From positions 62,001 through 126,000 of the forward strand of contig NZ_JAINFJ010000004.1 in the NCBI RefSeq assembly GCF_019966595.1: a DNA stretch of 64,000 nucleotides. The letters run 5' to 3'. Below, in pieces: positions 26,125-34,805 of the stretch (position 1 is the first letter of the stretch; the number at the start of each line of letters is the position of its first letter). The position numbers and the translations under genes are program-made. This stretch comes from Oricola indica (GTDB lineage: Bacteria; Pseudomonadota; Alphaproteobacteria; Rhizobiales; Rhizobiaceae). The notes under the pieces are model-generated. The model had not been told where the DNA came from and did not search any database. It saw only the letters and a program-made list of their open reading frames with translations.

Positions 26125-27882
26125 TCAGGCGACGTTCGCCCGCCCTTCCCTCAGATCGCGCGTCGCGATCGCATCGACGGTCATATCCGCGCCGATCACC
26201 ACCCCGAACAATTCGCGGGCCTGCTCGCGCGTGTAGTATTCCATGCGCACATCGTGAAGCACCGCCGCGGGATCGCGGTCACGGGCCTTGCCGTATCCGC
26301 CGCCGCCCGGCGTGCCGACACGCACCGTGTCGCCGGCCTTCATCGGAATATCCTGTTCCTTGGTGATATGCTCGGGCCGGTGAACGACGCCGTCGCGTTC
26401 GACGATGATCTCGCCCGGCATGCCGTCCTCGCCGCCGATCGCCCCCTGAGGGCCGAACTTGCCGTGGTCCATCACGAAGGAAGCCGTGGCATCGCCGCGC
26501 AGCAGCTCGACCTCATATGTGATGCCGAAGCCACCGCGATGCTCACCCGCGCCGCCCGAGGCGTCGCGCAGCGAATATTCACGAAAGAAGACCGGGAAGA
26601 CCTGTTCGGTGATTTCGATCGGAGGACTCTTGGAAATGCCGATGGTCGAGCATCCGTTCGTCAGGCCGTCGCCGTCCGCATGGCCGCCATAGCCACCGCC
26701 CGAGATGTGATACATGACGTAATCGCGACCGAGCAAAGGATCGCTGCCGCCAAGCGCGAAATTGCCGCTCGAACCTGCCGGCGCCGCCGTCACCCGGTCG
26801 GGCAGAGCCTTGACCATGGCCGAGAAGACCGCTTCGGCGATACGCTGCGAAACTTCCGCCGCACAGCCCGACACCGGGCGCGGATATTTGGCGTAGAGGA
26901 ACGTGCCGGTCGGATCGACGATGTCCATGGGATCGAATGCACCGGCGCTCAGCGGAACATCGGGAAAGATATGCCGCATCGCCAGGTAGACCGATGAATG
27001 GGTCGTAGCCAGAACGCAGTTCATCGGTCCGCGGCAGGGCGGGCTGGAGCCTGCGAAGTCGAAGACAAGCCGGTTGTCCTCCGTCTTGGTGACCGACAAG
27101 GCGATCTTCAGCGGTTCGTTGACGACGCCGTCGGAATCGATGAACGCTTCACCGTGATAGGTACCGTTTTCGATCAGCGCGATGCAGGATCGCATTTGCT
27201 CGCCGGAGCGGACACGCAGCTCGGCGACGGCCTGATCGACGGTGTCGTCGCCATAGCGGTCGAGAAGCTCGATCAGTCGTTCCCGGCCGATCTCGAGCGC
27301 CGCGGTCTGCGCGCGAATATCGCCGATACGCTGCTCGGCGACGCGGATGTTGGAGGTGATGATCTGGAAGATCTCGTTGTCCATCTTGCCGCGTTTGAAG
27401 AGCTTGACCGGCGGGATGCGCAGGCCTTCCTGTTCGACCGACGTCGCCGAGGCGGAGAACCCGCCAGGGACCGTGCCGCCGATATCCGGCCAATGACCGA
27501 TGTTGGAGAGCCAGCAATAGACCTTGCCATGACGAAAGATCGGCATGGCGAAGCGCACATCCATCAAATGGGTGCCACCGAGATAGGGATCGTTGACGAC
27601 ATAGATGTCGCCCTCTTCCGGCGGCAGGATCTTTCCGTCGCGAATGAATTCGATGATCGTTCGCGTCGAGGCCTGCATGGTGCCGACAAAGACCGGCAGA
27701 CCGCCGAGCCCCTGCGCGATCAGCGAACCGTCCTCGGCGGAATAGATGCCGTCGGACCGATCGTCGGCCTCCGCAATGATGGGCGAGAAGGCCGCGCGCG
27801 AGAACGTGGTGTCCATTTCGTCGCAAACCTGCTGCAGGCCGGCCTGGATGACGGACAGCGTGATGGAGTCGAGCTTAGTCAC
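26125..27882 (-). CDS. Hydantoinase/oxoprolinase B-subunit family protein (HyuB)
   Basis: About 585 residues from GTG at 27882, with GGGGAGA five bases before it, overlapping the end of the A gene by eight bases; the frame stays open to 28149 but that is antisense-like filler. Family marks: MDTTFSRAAFSPIIAEADDRSDGIYSAEDGSLIAQ, PHxxD-type metal region GDIYVVNDPYLGGTHLMDV, and the C-terminal glycine-rich GDTVRVGTPGGGGYG. With the A subunit it uses ATP to open an imide or lactam ring (hydantoin, N-methylhydantoin, 5-oxoproline) or to carboxylate a ketone; which of these is not decidable here. Confidence 0.9.
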   Translation of the reverse strand: MTKLDSITLSVIQAGLQQVCDEMDTTFSRAAFSPIIAEADDRSDGIYSAEDGSLIAQGLGGLPVFVGTMQASTRTIIEFIRDGKILPPEEGDIYVVNDPYLGGTHLMDVRFAMPIFRHGKVYCWLSNIGHWPDIGGTVPGGFSASATSVEQEGLRIPPVKLFKRGKMDNEIFQIITSNIRVAEQRIGDIRAQTAALEIGRERLIELLDRYGDDTVDQAVAELRVRSGEQMRSCIALIENGTYHGEAFIDSDGVVNEPLKIALSVTKTEDNRLVFDFAGSSPPCRGPMNCVLATTHSSVYLAMRHIFPDVPLSAGAFDPMDIVDPTGTFLYAKYPRPVSGCAAEVSQRIAEAVFSAMVKALPDRVTAAPAGSSGNFALGGSDPLLGRDYVMYHISGGGYGGHADGDGLTNGCSTIGISKSPPIEITEQVFPVFFREYSLRDASGGAGEHRGGFGITYEVELLRGDATASFVMDHGKFGPQGAIGGEDGMPGEIIVERDGVVHRPEHITKEQDIPMKAGDTVRVGTPGGGGYGKARDRDPAAVLHDVRMEYYTREQARELFGVVIGADMTVDAIATRDLREGRANVA

Positions 27883-29962
27883 GCGCTTCTCCCCGAATGT
27901 GAATGATGATGTTGCCCTCGCCGCAGCCCTCGGCGACGCAGCCGGGCGGCAGCACTGTCGTCGCGTCGAACTGCGCCAGGATCGCCGGCCCCTCGATGCG
28001 TGCCATAAGCGGCAGCTTCTCCCGTTCGTAGATCGCCGCGTCCATCCACGCGCCGTCGAACCAGACTTTTCGCGTACCCATGCGCGCGGCCTCGATCGTC
28101 TCGGCACGTTCGGCGCGTGGTATGAGGTCTGCGAGCGGCGCCGGCTCACGCAGGCCGATCACCGAGGTGTTGACGTTGACGATCAGCGCCCGCACCTCCG
28201 GCAACCGGACGCGGAACCGTTTGAAATAGGCTTCCTCGAACAGCATCTGGATCGCGTCCATGTCGTCGACTTTGCCCTCAATCGGCACGCGAATGAGGTG
28301 GGTCTGGCCGGCGAACTGCATGTCGAGACTGTGTTCCATGCGGATTTCGACCGGTCGGATCGTTTCCGCGGAGAGCGCGGCTTGCCCGGCTTCGACCTGC
28401 GTCTCGATCATGCTGTTGAGCTCGGCCGGCTCGACGTCGTGAACGAGCATGTTGAGCGTGTTGACGTAGTCGTGCTGCAGATCCGCCACCACGCAGCCGA
28501 TGGCGTTGGTGATCCCCGGCCTGGCAGGTACGAACACGCGCGGGATTCCGAGTTCCTTCGCGAGGTCCGCGGCATGGAGCGGACCGGCTCCGCCGAAAGC
28601 GTAAAGCATCAGTTCGCGCGGGTCGTTGCCCTTGGCCAGCGACACCATGCGGATGGCGCCGGCCATTTTGAGGTTGGCGATCTTGAGAACCGCGCCTGCC
28701 GCTTCCATCGCATCGACGCCGAGCGGTCCGGCGAGCTTGTCCTCGAAAATGGCCGTCAGCGCGTCGATCGACACCTTTTTGTCGACAGCCAGCAGGCGCT
28801 CGGGATCGAGGCGTCCGAGGAGCAGATTGGCGTCGGTGATCGTCGGCTCGACACCGCCCCGGCCGAAACAGATCGGCCCGGGCATCGAACCCGCGCTCTG
28901 GGGGCCAACCGTGAGGAGACCCGCGTCATTGACCTTGGCGATTGAGCCGCCGCCCGCCCCGATCGTGTGAACGTCGACCATCGGGACGTGGATCGGCATC
29001 GCATATTCGACTTCGATCTCGTTGGAGATCAGCGGCCTGCTGCCACGGATCAGGGCCACGTCCGAGGACGTGCCGCCCATGTCATATGTGATGAGATCCG
29101 TATAGCCGGCACGCGCAGCGGTCCGCGCCGCGGCAATCACGCCAGACGCAGGCCCCGACATCACCGTCTTCGCCGCTTCTCCGACGACGAGAGAGGACGA
29201 GGTGGTCCCGCCGTTTCCGTTCATCATCAGGAAATCGCGGGAATAGCCGTCCTCGAGAAGCTGGTTGCGCAACCGGTCGACGTAACGCTGGAGAATAGGC
29301 TGCACCGAGGCGTTGACCGCCGCTGTCACCCCGCGTTCATATTCACGCGCCTCCGACAGCAATGCGTGCCCTGTCGTGATGAAACCGTTGGGCCACATTT
29401 CGCGCGCGATTTCCGCCGCCCGGATTTCGTGGGCCGGATTCTTGTAGGCATGCAGGAAATGGATCACCAGTCCTTCGCACCCGGCGTCGATCAGGTTGCG
29501 CACCGCGAGGCGGAACTCATCCTCGTCGAGCGGGTGACGCACCTGGCCGGTGGCCTCCATCCGCTCGCTGACTTCGAGGCGAAGATTGCGCGGCACCAAC
29601 GGCACGAAAGAGCCGACCATGCCGTAAGGTTGAGGTCGCGTCCGCCGGCCAAGCTCGATGACGTCCCTGAACCCCCTGGTGGTGATCAGGCCGGCTTTGG
29701 CGAGGCGGCGCTCGAGCAGCGCATTGGTGGTGGTGGTCGTCCCGTGGATGACGAGATCGATGTCAGAGGCCTTGTAGCCCGACTGCGAAATCACACTGAG
29801 AACCGCACGCGACTGGTCGTCAGGGGTCGTCGGCACCTTGCCGATCCTGACGCCGCCGCTTTCGGAATCGAGCACGATGAGGTCGGTAAACGTGCCGCCG
29901 ACATCGATACCCGCGACCACTCCGCGAAATCTGTCCTCAGCTTCAGCCATGGGAATTTTCAT
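27875..29962 (-). CDS. Hydantoinase/oxoprolinase A-subunit family protein (HyuA)
   Basis: 695 residues, ATP-binding subunit of the actin/hexokinase-like fold: phosphate-1 motif GIDVGGTFTDLIVLD near the N-terminus, HGTTTTTNALLERR, and the central DMGGTSSDVALI. Ends VEPTITDANLLLGRLDPE in the linker typical of HyuA. First gene under promoter C; the B gene overlaps its stop. The nearby isochorismatase-like hydrolase could remove a carbamoyl or amide group from the ring-opened product, as N-carbamoylsarcosine amidase does in creatinine breakdown. Confidence 0.92.
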   Translation of the reverse strand: MKIPMAEAEDRFRGVVAGIDVGGTFTDLIVLDSESGGVRIGKVPTTPDDQSRAVLSVISQSGYKASDIDLVIHGTTTTTNALLERRLAKAGLITTRGFRDVIELGRRTRPQPYGMVGSFVPLVPRNLRLEVSERMEATGQVRHPLDEDEFRLAVRNLIDAGCEGLVIHFLHAYKNPAHEIRAAEIAREMWPNGFITTGHALLSEAREYERGVTAAVNASVQPILQRYVDRLRNQLLEDGYSRDFLMMNGNGGTTSSSLVVGEAAKTVMSGPASGVIAAARTAARAGYTDLITYDMGGTSSDVALIRGSRPLISNEIEVEYAMPIHVPMVDVHTIGAGGGSIAKVNDAGLLTVGPQSAGSMPGPICFGRGGVEPTITDANLLLGRLDPERLLAVDKKVSIDALTAIFEDKLAGPLGVDAMEAAGAVLKIANLKMAGAIRMVSLAKGNDPRELMLYAFGGAGPLHAADLAKELGIPRVFVPARPGITNAIGCVVADLQHDYVNTLNMLVHDVEPAELNSMIETQVEAGQAALSAETIRPVEIRMEHSLDMQFAGQTHLIRVPIEGKVDDMDAIQMLFEEAYFKRFRVRLPEVRALIVNVNTSVIGLREPAPLADLIPRAERAETIEAARMGTRKVWFDGAWMDAAIYEREKLPLMARIEGPAILAQFDATTVLPPGCVAEGCGEGNIIIHIRGEARD

Positions 29963-30013
29963 TCTTTCCGTATGTTGTTGGCCGGCCCGAACCGTTTGGA
30001 ACGGCCGGCATAT

Positions 30014-30062
30014 TTAGTTTGTACACGAAGTAATTTTCCAACGCGAGATACCGCGTTGGCAA
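30014..30062 (-). promoter_or_regulatory. Promoter with shared operator, site C (hyuA-hyuB)
   Basis: On the minus strand TTGCCA (30062-30057), 18 bases, GAAAAT (30038-30033), then the operator. On the plus strand the operator reads TTAGTTTGTACACGAAGTAA (30014-30033). It is almost the exact inverse of site B. The core starts 33 bases from the -35 box. Confidence 0.78.
30038..30059. repeat. Inverted repeat inside the hyuA promoter
   Basis: Arms CCAACGCG and CGCGTTGG, six bases apart, lie exactly between the -35 and -10 boxes of promoter C. No U-run follows on either strand, so it is not a standard terminator. It could be a second regulator's site or a transcript hairpin of the upstream operon. 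Confidence 0.55.
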
Positions 30063-30075
30063 AAATATCCCCCGT

Positions 30076-30660
30076 CTAGCGCTGGCCGTCCCGCACCTTG
30101 ATGTCGGACGCCGCCAGACCGCCCATGCGGGCGTGCACGCGCGGACCGCAGGCCATCACGAGCGCCAGCAAGAGCTCGTCGGGACGCGGACCGTCGGGAA
30201 TGCCGACTTCCATCGCGTCGAAGTGACTGCGCACATAGGCGGCGTTGATATGGCCGATCGGAATGTCTATCCGCGCGCCGAAACCGCCGACCTTTTTGGC
30301 CGAAGGAACGATTGCCAGCGCCTCGCCCAGCGTCTCGCGCATCGCATAGCCGCCCGGAACATGCCACAGCGCGCCATGTTCGAGTTCGCCGGCCGTGCCG
30401 ACGATCACCCCCTTGCCATAGGCATCGATCGCGGTGCTGTCGCCGCCGAGCGCATCGATGAGCTTTTCCGTCATCATCACGCCGAGCGGCTTGAGGTCTT
30501 CCATGCCTTCCTGGATTTCCTCGACGTAGCGCCCCGCATAGGGGTTGGAGACGACCGCCAGGGCCGCCGCACGGCGCCGGGGCGTCTGTGCGACAGGGCC
30601 GCCGTCATGGAAGATCTCTTCGGTAACGACGGAGATCTTCCGGATCGCGAAATTGGGCAT
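30076..30660 (-). CDS. 'Amino acid synthesis' family protein (DUF1185-like)
   Basis: 194 residues. Recognisable family features: RKISVVTEEIFHDGGP at the start, AVVSNPYAGRYVEEI, AIDAYGKGVIVGTAGELEHGALWHVPGGYAMRE and the C-terminal GPRVHARMGGL. Despite the database name the function is not established; relatives usually sit beside ABC transporters and amidohydrolases in catabolic clusters, as here. 29 bases after marR, and probably the last gene of the long minus-strand operon that begins at the BMP receptor. Confidence 0.82.
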   Translation of the reverse strand: MPNFAIRKISVVTEEIFHDGGPVAQTPRRRAAALAVVSNPYAGRYVEEIQEGMEDLKPLGVMMTEKLIDALGGDSTAIDAYGKGVIVGTAGELEHGALWHVPGGYAMRETLGEALAIVPSAKKVGGFGARIDIPIGHINAAYVRSHFDAMEVGIPDGPRPDELLLALVMACGPRVHARMGGLAASDIKVRDGQR

Positions 30661-30689
30661 TCAGTATCCTTTCGGTCATTGTCGCGCGG

Positions 30690-31199
30690 TCAGCGCGCGA
30701 TTTTCTTGATCAGTTCGATGAAGCGCTTGCGGTCACGCTGATTGAGGGGCGCGAGCAACTCGTCGCTCACCGCCTGGGAGATCGGCAGAACCTCGAAGGT
30801 GAAATCGAAGCCCTTGGGGGTAAGCTGGATGAGATTGACCCGCTGGTCCTGCTCCGAGACCACCCTTTGGGTCAGTCCGAGCGAATCCAGGCGCTTGAGA
30901 AGCGGGCTGAGCGTGGCGGTATCGATCGCGGTGATCTTGCCGATCCGGTTCTGCGGAAGATCGCCGTAGCGGAGCAAAGTCGCCAGCACCGCGACCTGCG
31001 TTGGCGTGACCGCGTACCCCTCGAAGGCCTTCTGAAAAAGCGCCGTGCCCCGCTGGTGCGCCAGCCGCACCAGGTGGGCATTGTGGTCTTCGAGAACGTA
31101 GCCGATCTCCTTGAGCCGCCGGTCAATTTCCGCCGGCGAAGGCCTGTCATCCAAAACCGGACTTTCGCCGCCTTCTCGCTCCTCGATGCGCTCTGTCAT
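30690..31199 (-). CDS. MarR-family regulator, candidate controller of the shared operators
   Basis: 169 residues. Winged-helix core GYAVTPTQVAVLATLLRYGDLPQNRIGKITAIDTATLSPLLKRLDSLGLTQRVVSEQDQRVNLIQLT; the wing is D-Q-R-V rather than D-x-R-[RS], a small departure. Its ATG overlaps the hydrolase stop (ATGA), so it is produced with the operon it sits in. It is the only regulator between 19.4 and 40 kb and therefore the best candidate for binding sites A-D. That link is positional only: the operator core also fits the FadR-type GntR pattern TNGT-N2-ACNA. Confidence 0.92.
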   Translation of the reverse strand: MTERIEEREGGESPVLDDRPSPAEIDRRLKEIGYVLEDHNAHLVRLAHQRGTALFQKAFEGYAVTPTQVAVLATLLRYGDLPQNRIGKITAIDTATLSPLLKRLDSLGLTQRVVSEQDQRVNLIQLTPKGFDFTFEVLPISQAVSDELLAPLNQRDRKRFIELIKKIAR

Positions 31200-31864
31200 T
31201 GGGCGGCCATTCCGGGAGCCATGTCTTCCTCAAACACCTGATTAAGGATCGTCTTGCCCGAGGACAGGCCTTCTATGACGGTGTCGGTCTCGGCGACCGT
31301 GCCGAAATGCGTGGCAATATCGTAGAGCGTCGAGACATGCTCGCGCGGCCCGGTGGCGGCGCAAGCATCGTGCGGGACGACCACGTCATAGCCCTGGAAG
31401 AAGGCGTCATGCACCGTCGAGCGGACGCAGATGTTGGTCACCACACCGCAAACGACCACCTGGGAGATCTGCATGTCTTTCAGCAGAAGATCCATATCCG
31501 TCTGGAAGAAGGCCGAATAGCGATGCTTGATGACGTAGAGATCGTCCTCGCGCGGCTCGAGATCCTCGATGATCTCGGTCGCCCAGGTATTTTCGACGCC
31601 GTGCGGCGTGCGCTTGAGGAATTCCCGGTCCTGCCGCATGTTCTTGCGGTGGGAGTCGATCACGAAGATGACAGGCACGTCGTTGGCGCGCGCTGCCGCG
31701 ATCAAGGCCTTCTGCTGCGGCATCAGTTTTTCATAGCCCGGCAGAACCATTTTCCCGCCCGGCTTGCAGAATTCATTGATCATGTCGACGACGATCAGGG
31801 CCGTTTTCTTCGAATCGAGAACCGTCGAACCTTCCTGCCGGTGTGCAGAAAATACATCTTGCAT
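31196..31864 (-). CDS. Isochorismatase-like cysteine hydrolase
   Basis: 222 residues from ATG 31864 (GGGAG nine bases upstream). The catalytic triad of the family is present: Asp in TALIVVDMINEF, Lys in LYVIKHRYSAFF and Cys in VVVCGVVTNICVRST. Relatives hydrolyse C-N bonds (nicotinamidase, N-carbamoylsarcosine amidase, biuret and ureidoacrylate hydrolases). In this operon it probably cleaves an amide or carbamoyl group of a base-derived product. It is not an isochorismatase by context: no siderophore genes are near. Confidence 0.88.
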   Translation of the reverse strand: MQDVFSAHRQEGSTVLDSKKTALIVVDMINEFCKPGGKMVLPGYEKLMPQQKALIAAARANDVPVIFVIDSHRKNMRQDREFLKRTPHGVENTWATEIIEDLEPREDDLYVIKHRYSAFFQTDMDLLLKDMQISQVVVCGVVTNICVRSTVHDAFFQGYDVVVPHDACAATGPREHVSTLYDIATHFGTVAETDTVIEGLSSGKTILNQVFEEDMAPGMAAQ

Positions 31865-31898
31865 CGCTTTTACTCCCTTTCTATCGCCCGCTGCCGTT

Positions 31899-32828
31899 TC
31901 AGTCTTCCAGCGACCGGTAGAGCATCTCAAAAAACTTAGCCGAGTTGACTTGCGAGGCCAACTTTACGTTGGGCTCGAGACCATTAAGCTTGAAATAGTC
32001 CGCGACCGTCGCGCCGAACGTATGGGTGCCGGTCCGGTCGATCGAGACATGCGCCTCGCGCGTTTCGATAAGCGTCGGATCGACAACAACGGCAAGCGCC
32101 AGCGGATCATGCAGCGCGCCGCCGATTCCCATCTGGCCGCGGTGAAGCTTCTCATAGAATTTCAGCCAGTCGAAAACCACGCGCGACAGCGGCGTGTCGA
32201 TCTTCTCGATGGCCGCGAATTCGTCTTCCTCGACCAGCACGTGCATCGTCACGTCAAGGCCGACCATGGTGATGTCGAGGCCGCTCGCGAGCACGATCTC
32301 GGCGGCTTCCGGATCGCAGAAGATGTTGAATTCCGTCGGCGTGATGATCTCGCTGCGGCGGTAGAACGCCCCGCCCATCAGCACCACCTTCTCAATCTTG
32401 GAAAGCAGTTCCGGGTATTTGAGAACCAGCATGCCGATATTGGTCAGCGGTCCGGTGGGGACCAGCACGATCGGCTCCTCCGCCTCGCGCAGTTTGGCGG
32501 CGAGAAAATCGACGCCATGCACAGGGACGGCTTCGACCGTCGGTTCCGGGAGGTAAGGCGAACCGTCGAGACCGCTCGGTCCGTCGGCGGTTCCGAGCAC
32601 CAGCGGACGCGCCAGCGGGGAAGCGCAGCCGGCGGCGATCGGCACGTCGCTTGCGCCGAGAAGCTCCATGATCCGCCGTGCATTGATGGTCGTGCGCGCC
32701 AGTGGCGCATTGCCGCAAACAGTCGTCACGGCCACAAGTTCGATCTCGGGCAGCCTGTGGGCCATCAGAAGCGCAATCGCATCGTCATGACCCGGATCGC
32801 AATCGATTATGACCTTGATTGGTTTCAC
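31899..32828 (-). CDS. Nucleoside hydrolase (IunH family), copy 2
   Basis: 309 residues from GTG 32828 (AGGAG seven bases upstream); the longer frame is not credible. N-terminal calcium-binding signature IDCDPGHDDAIALLMA (D-x-D-x-x-x-D-D) is intact, with LVPTGPLTNIGMLV and the C-terminal HDPLALAVV metal Asp. It splits the N-glycosidic bond of a nucleoside, giving ribose and base. The fully canonical copy of the pair; 10 bases after its neighbour. Confidence 0.93.
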   Translation of the reverse strand: MKPIKVIIDCDPGHDDAIALLMAHRLPEIELVAVTTVCGNAPLARTTINARRIMELLGASDVPIAAGCASPLARPLVLGTADGPSGLDGSPYLPEPTVEAVPVHGVDFLAAKLREAEEPIVLVPTGPLTNIGMLVLKYPELLSKIEKVVLMGGAFYRRSEIITPTEFNIFCDPEAAEIVLASGLDITMVGLDVTMHVLVEEDEFAAIEKIDTPLSRVVFDWLKFYEKLHRGQMGIGGALHDPLALAVVVDPTLIETREAHVSIDRTGTHTFGATVADYFKLNGLEPNVKLASQVNSAKFFEMLYRSLED

Positions 32829-32838
32829 GAACCTGCTC

Positions 32839-33855
32839 CTACGCCAACGTGCCGATGGAAGACTTGAACAGCTTGAGGAACGACCGGCCGTCGAGCCCCT
32901 TGCAGATGCGCGTTGTCTCCGGTCCATCGAACGACAGGATCTGCCGCCCGGTGAAGGCAACGGTCTGGCCCCGAACCAGCCGTTCGTGCAGCGCGACATC
33001 AACGAAAAGCGGTTCAGTCATTTCAAAGAACTCCGGATGCGTGACCGCCGCCACCGCGATCGCGTCATCGAGCGGGAACCCGACCAGTTGGAAAAACTCC
33101 CGCCAGATATCGATATAGATCGGGAAATTCTCGCAGATGTGCCTGACCACCTTGCTGTCGGGATGGTCGGCGGCAAGGTCCGCCAGATCGTCGCGTGTCA
33201 GCATCGACGGGGCGACCCTGTTGTCCTCGCAGATATCGAGCGGCACCAGAACGACCGGCGCGCCGGAGCGCAGCACGACGCGCGCGGCCTCGGGGTCGGC
33301 CCAGATATTGTATTCCGACACCGGCGTGATGTTGCCGGGCGTCGTGAAGCAACCGCCGAGCACGACGATCTGCTTGACCAGTTGGGCGATGTCGGGGGCC
33401 ATGTCGAGCGCCATGGCGACATTGGTCTGCGGCCCGGTCGCCACGATTGATATCTCGCCGGGATTGGCGCGTACGGTCTCGATGATGAAGTCGACCGCGT
33501 GCTTGTCCATCGCCTTGCGTATCGGCGTCGGCGCGGGCGGATTGAACTTCTTCAGGCGTTCGCCAAAACGGTCCTTGAGCTGTTTCTCGAAGTGGACCGG
33601 AGCTTCCATGTCCTCCTTCGAATTGCCGACGATCGGCCGCCAGGCGCCCGCCGCGACCGGCAGATCGTCCCTGCCCGCCAGCGTAGCCGTGTTGAGAACC
33701 ACGTTGGTCACCTGTTCGATGGGGCCGGCCGCACCTGTGACCGCGGTGACGCCCTCGAGCTGGATGAAATCGGATCCGAGCGCGAAAAGGATGGCGAGAA
33801 TATCGTCGCCAGCCGAGTCCACGTCGAGAATGATCCTGTGCTTGGTGGCTGTCAT
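32839..33855 (-). CDS. Nucleoside hydrolase (IunH family), copy 1
   Basis: 338 residues. N-terminal metal motif ILDVDSAGDDILAILFA keeps the D-x-D-x-x-x-D-D aspartates but replaces the usual DPGxDD spacer with SAG; SIVATGPQTNVAMAL and the C-terminal DDAIAV are present. Longer and clearly diverged from the copy downstream, so the two probably act on different nucleosides or on successive products. The ATG overlaps the permease stop by four bases, tying nucleoside cleavage directly to uptake. Confidence 0.9.
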   Translation of the reverse strand: MTATKHRIILDVDSAGDDILAILFALGSDFIQLEGVTAVTGAAGPIEQVTNVVLNTATLAGRDDLPVAAGAWRPIVGNSKEDMEAPVHFEKQLKDRFGERLKKFNPPAPTPIRKAMDKHAVDFIIETVRANPGEISIVATGPQTNVAMALDMAPDIAQLVKQIVVLGGCFTTPGNITPVSEYNIWADPEAARVVLRSGAPVVLVPLDICEDNRVAPSMLTRDDLADLAADHPDSKVVRHICENFPIYIDIWREFFQLVGFPLDDAIAVAAVTHPEFFEMTEPLFVDVALHERLVRGQTVAFTGRQILSFDGPETTRICKGLDGRSFLKLFKSSIGTLA

Positions 33856-34805
33856 GCTTTCTCACGCCTGATGAGTTGAAGGGATTCCGCCGTCTCGCGC
33901 AGTGTTTTCGGACGCTGCCGATAGGTCAGCAGGAAGAGCGCGCCGAGAGTGACCAGATACGGGACCGTCAGAACCAGATAGGAAGAGAGCCCGAAGGTCT
34001 GCAGCCGGAGCGACAGCGCGTCGGCAAAACCGAAGAGCAGGCAGCCAAACAGCACCTTCACGGGATCGCCGATGGAGAAGATCAACACCGCGACCGCCAT
34101 GAAGCCGCGGCCCGACGACATGTTCTCGGCGAACATCGTTATGTATCCGAGCGAAAGATGCGCGCCGGCAAGGCCTGCGAACAGGCCGCAGAGCAGCGAG
34201 GCAATATGCTGCATCAGCCCTGTTGGAATGCCGAGCGATTCCGCGGCCGCCGGCTTCTCACCCGCAACGCGGATATGGAGCCCGAGCCGCGTGCGATAGA
34301 TGATCACCCACACCACGAAAACGAAGATGAAGGCGAGATAAATCAGCGGCGTGAAACTGCCGAGCGCCTTGCCGAGCGAGCCGAGGTCTTCGACAATCGG
34401 AATATGCATCCGGGGCAGTCCGACAATGTCGCCGCTGACGATCGAACCGCGCGTGCCGAAGATCGCCTTGGTCAGGGTGATCGTCAACCCGCCCGCGAGG
34501 ATGTTCAGGGCGAGCCCCACGACGACCTCGTTTGCACGCAGGGTGACCACGAAAATCGAAAAGGTCAGCGCCACGCACATGGCCGCGAGCACTCCGATCG
34601 CCACGCCTCCCCACGCCGATTGCGTCCAGATCGAGCCGAGGACCGCGAAGAACGCGCCGATAAGCATCTGACCTTCCAGGCCGATATTGAAAATGCCGGC
34701 CTTGGTGGTGAAGGTGCCGCCGAGCGCAACCAGCAGGATCGGGGCCGTTGTCCGCAGCGTCGCCGAGATCAGCGACACGTTGAAGATGGTTTCTAGAACC
34801 TCCAA
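33852..34805 (-). CDS. BMP-type ABC transporter permease 2
   Basis: 317 residues from TTG 34805, which has GGGAGA six bases upstream and overlaps the previous gene's end by 13 bases. About nine helices of the BPD_transp_2/ribose-nucleoside permease family; typical segments TKAGIFNIGLEGQMLIGAFFAV and NEVVVGLALNILAGGLT. Pairs with the permease at 34793-35881, as in nucleoside importers such as NupQ/NupP. Confidence 0.92.
   Translation of the reverse strand: MEVLETIFNVSLISATLRTTAPILLVALGGTFTTKAGIFNIGLEGQMLIGAFFAVLGSIWTQSAWGGVAIGVLAAMCVALTFSIFVVTLRANEVVVGLALNILAGGLTITLTKAIFGTRGSIVSGDIVGLPRMHIPIVEDLGSLGKALGSFTPLIYLAFIFVFVVWVIIYRTRLGLHIRVAGEKPAAAESLGIPTGLMQHIASLLCGLFAGLAGAHLSLGYITMFAENMSSGRGFMAVAVLIFSIGDPVKVLFGCLLFGFADALSLRLQTFGLSSYLVLTVPYLVTLGALFLLTYRQRPKTLRETAESLQLIRREKA

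Noticed and set aside
26125-31864. Naming the hyuA/B and isochorismatase-like genes a creatinine/N-methylhydantoin pathway
   Set aside because: The chemistry fits, but no creatinine deiminase or sarcosine oxidase is present, and the nucleoside importer and hydrolases point elsewhere.
31196-31864. Siderophore-type isochorismatase
   Set aside because: Only the fold matches; there are no carrier domain or siderophore genes nearby.
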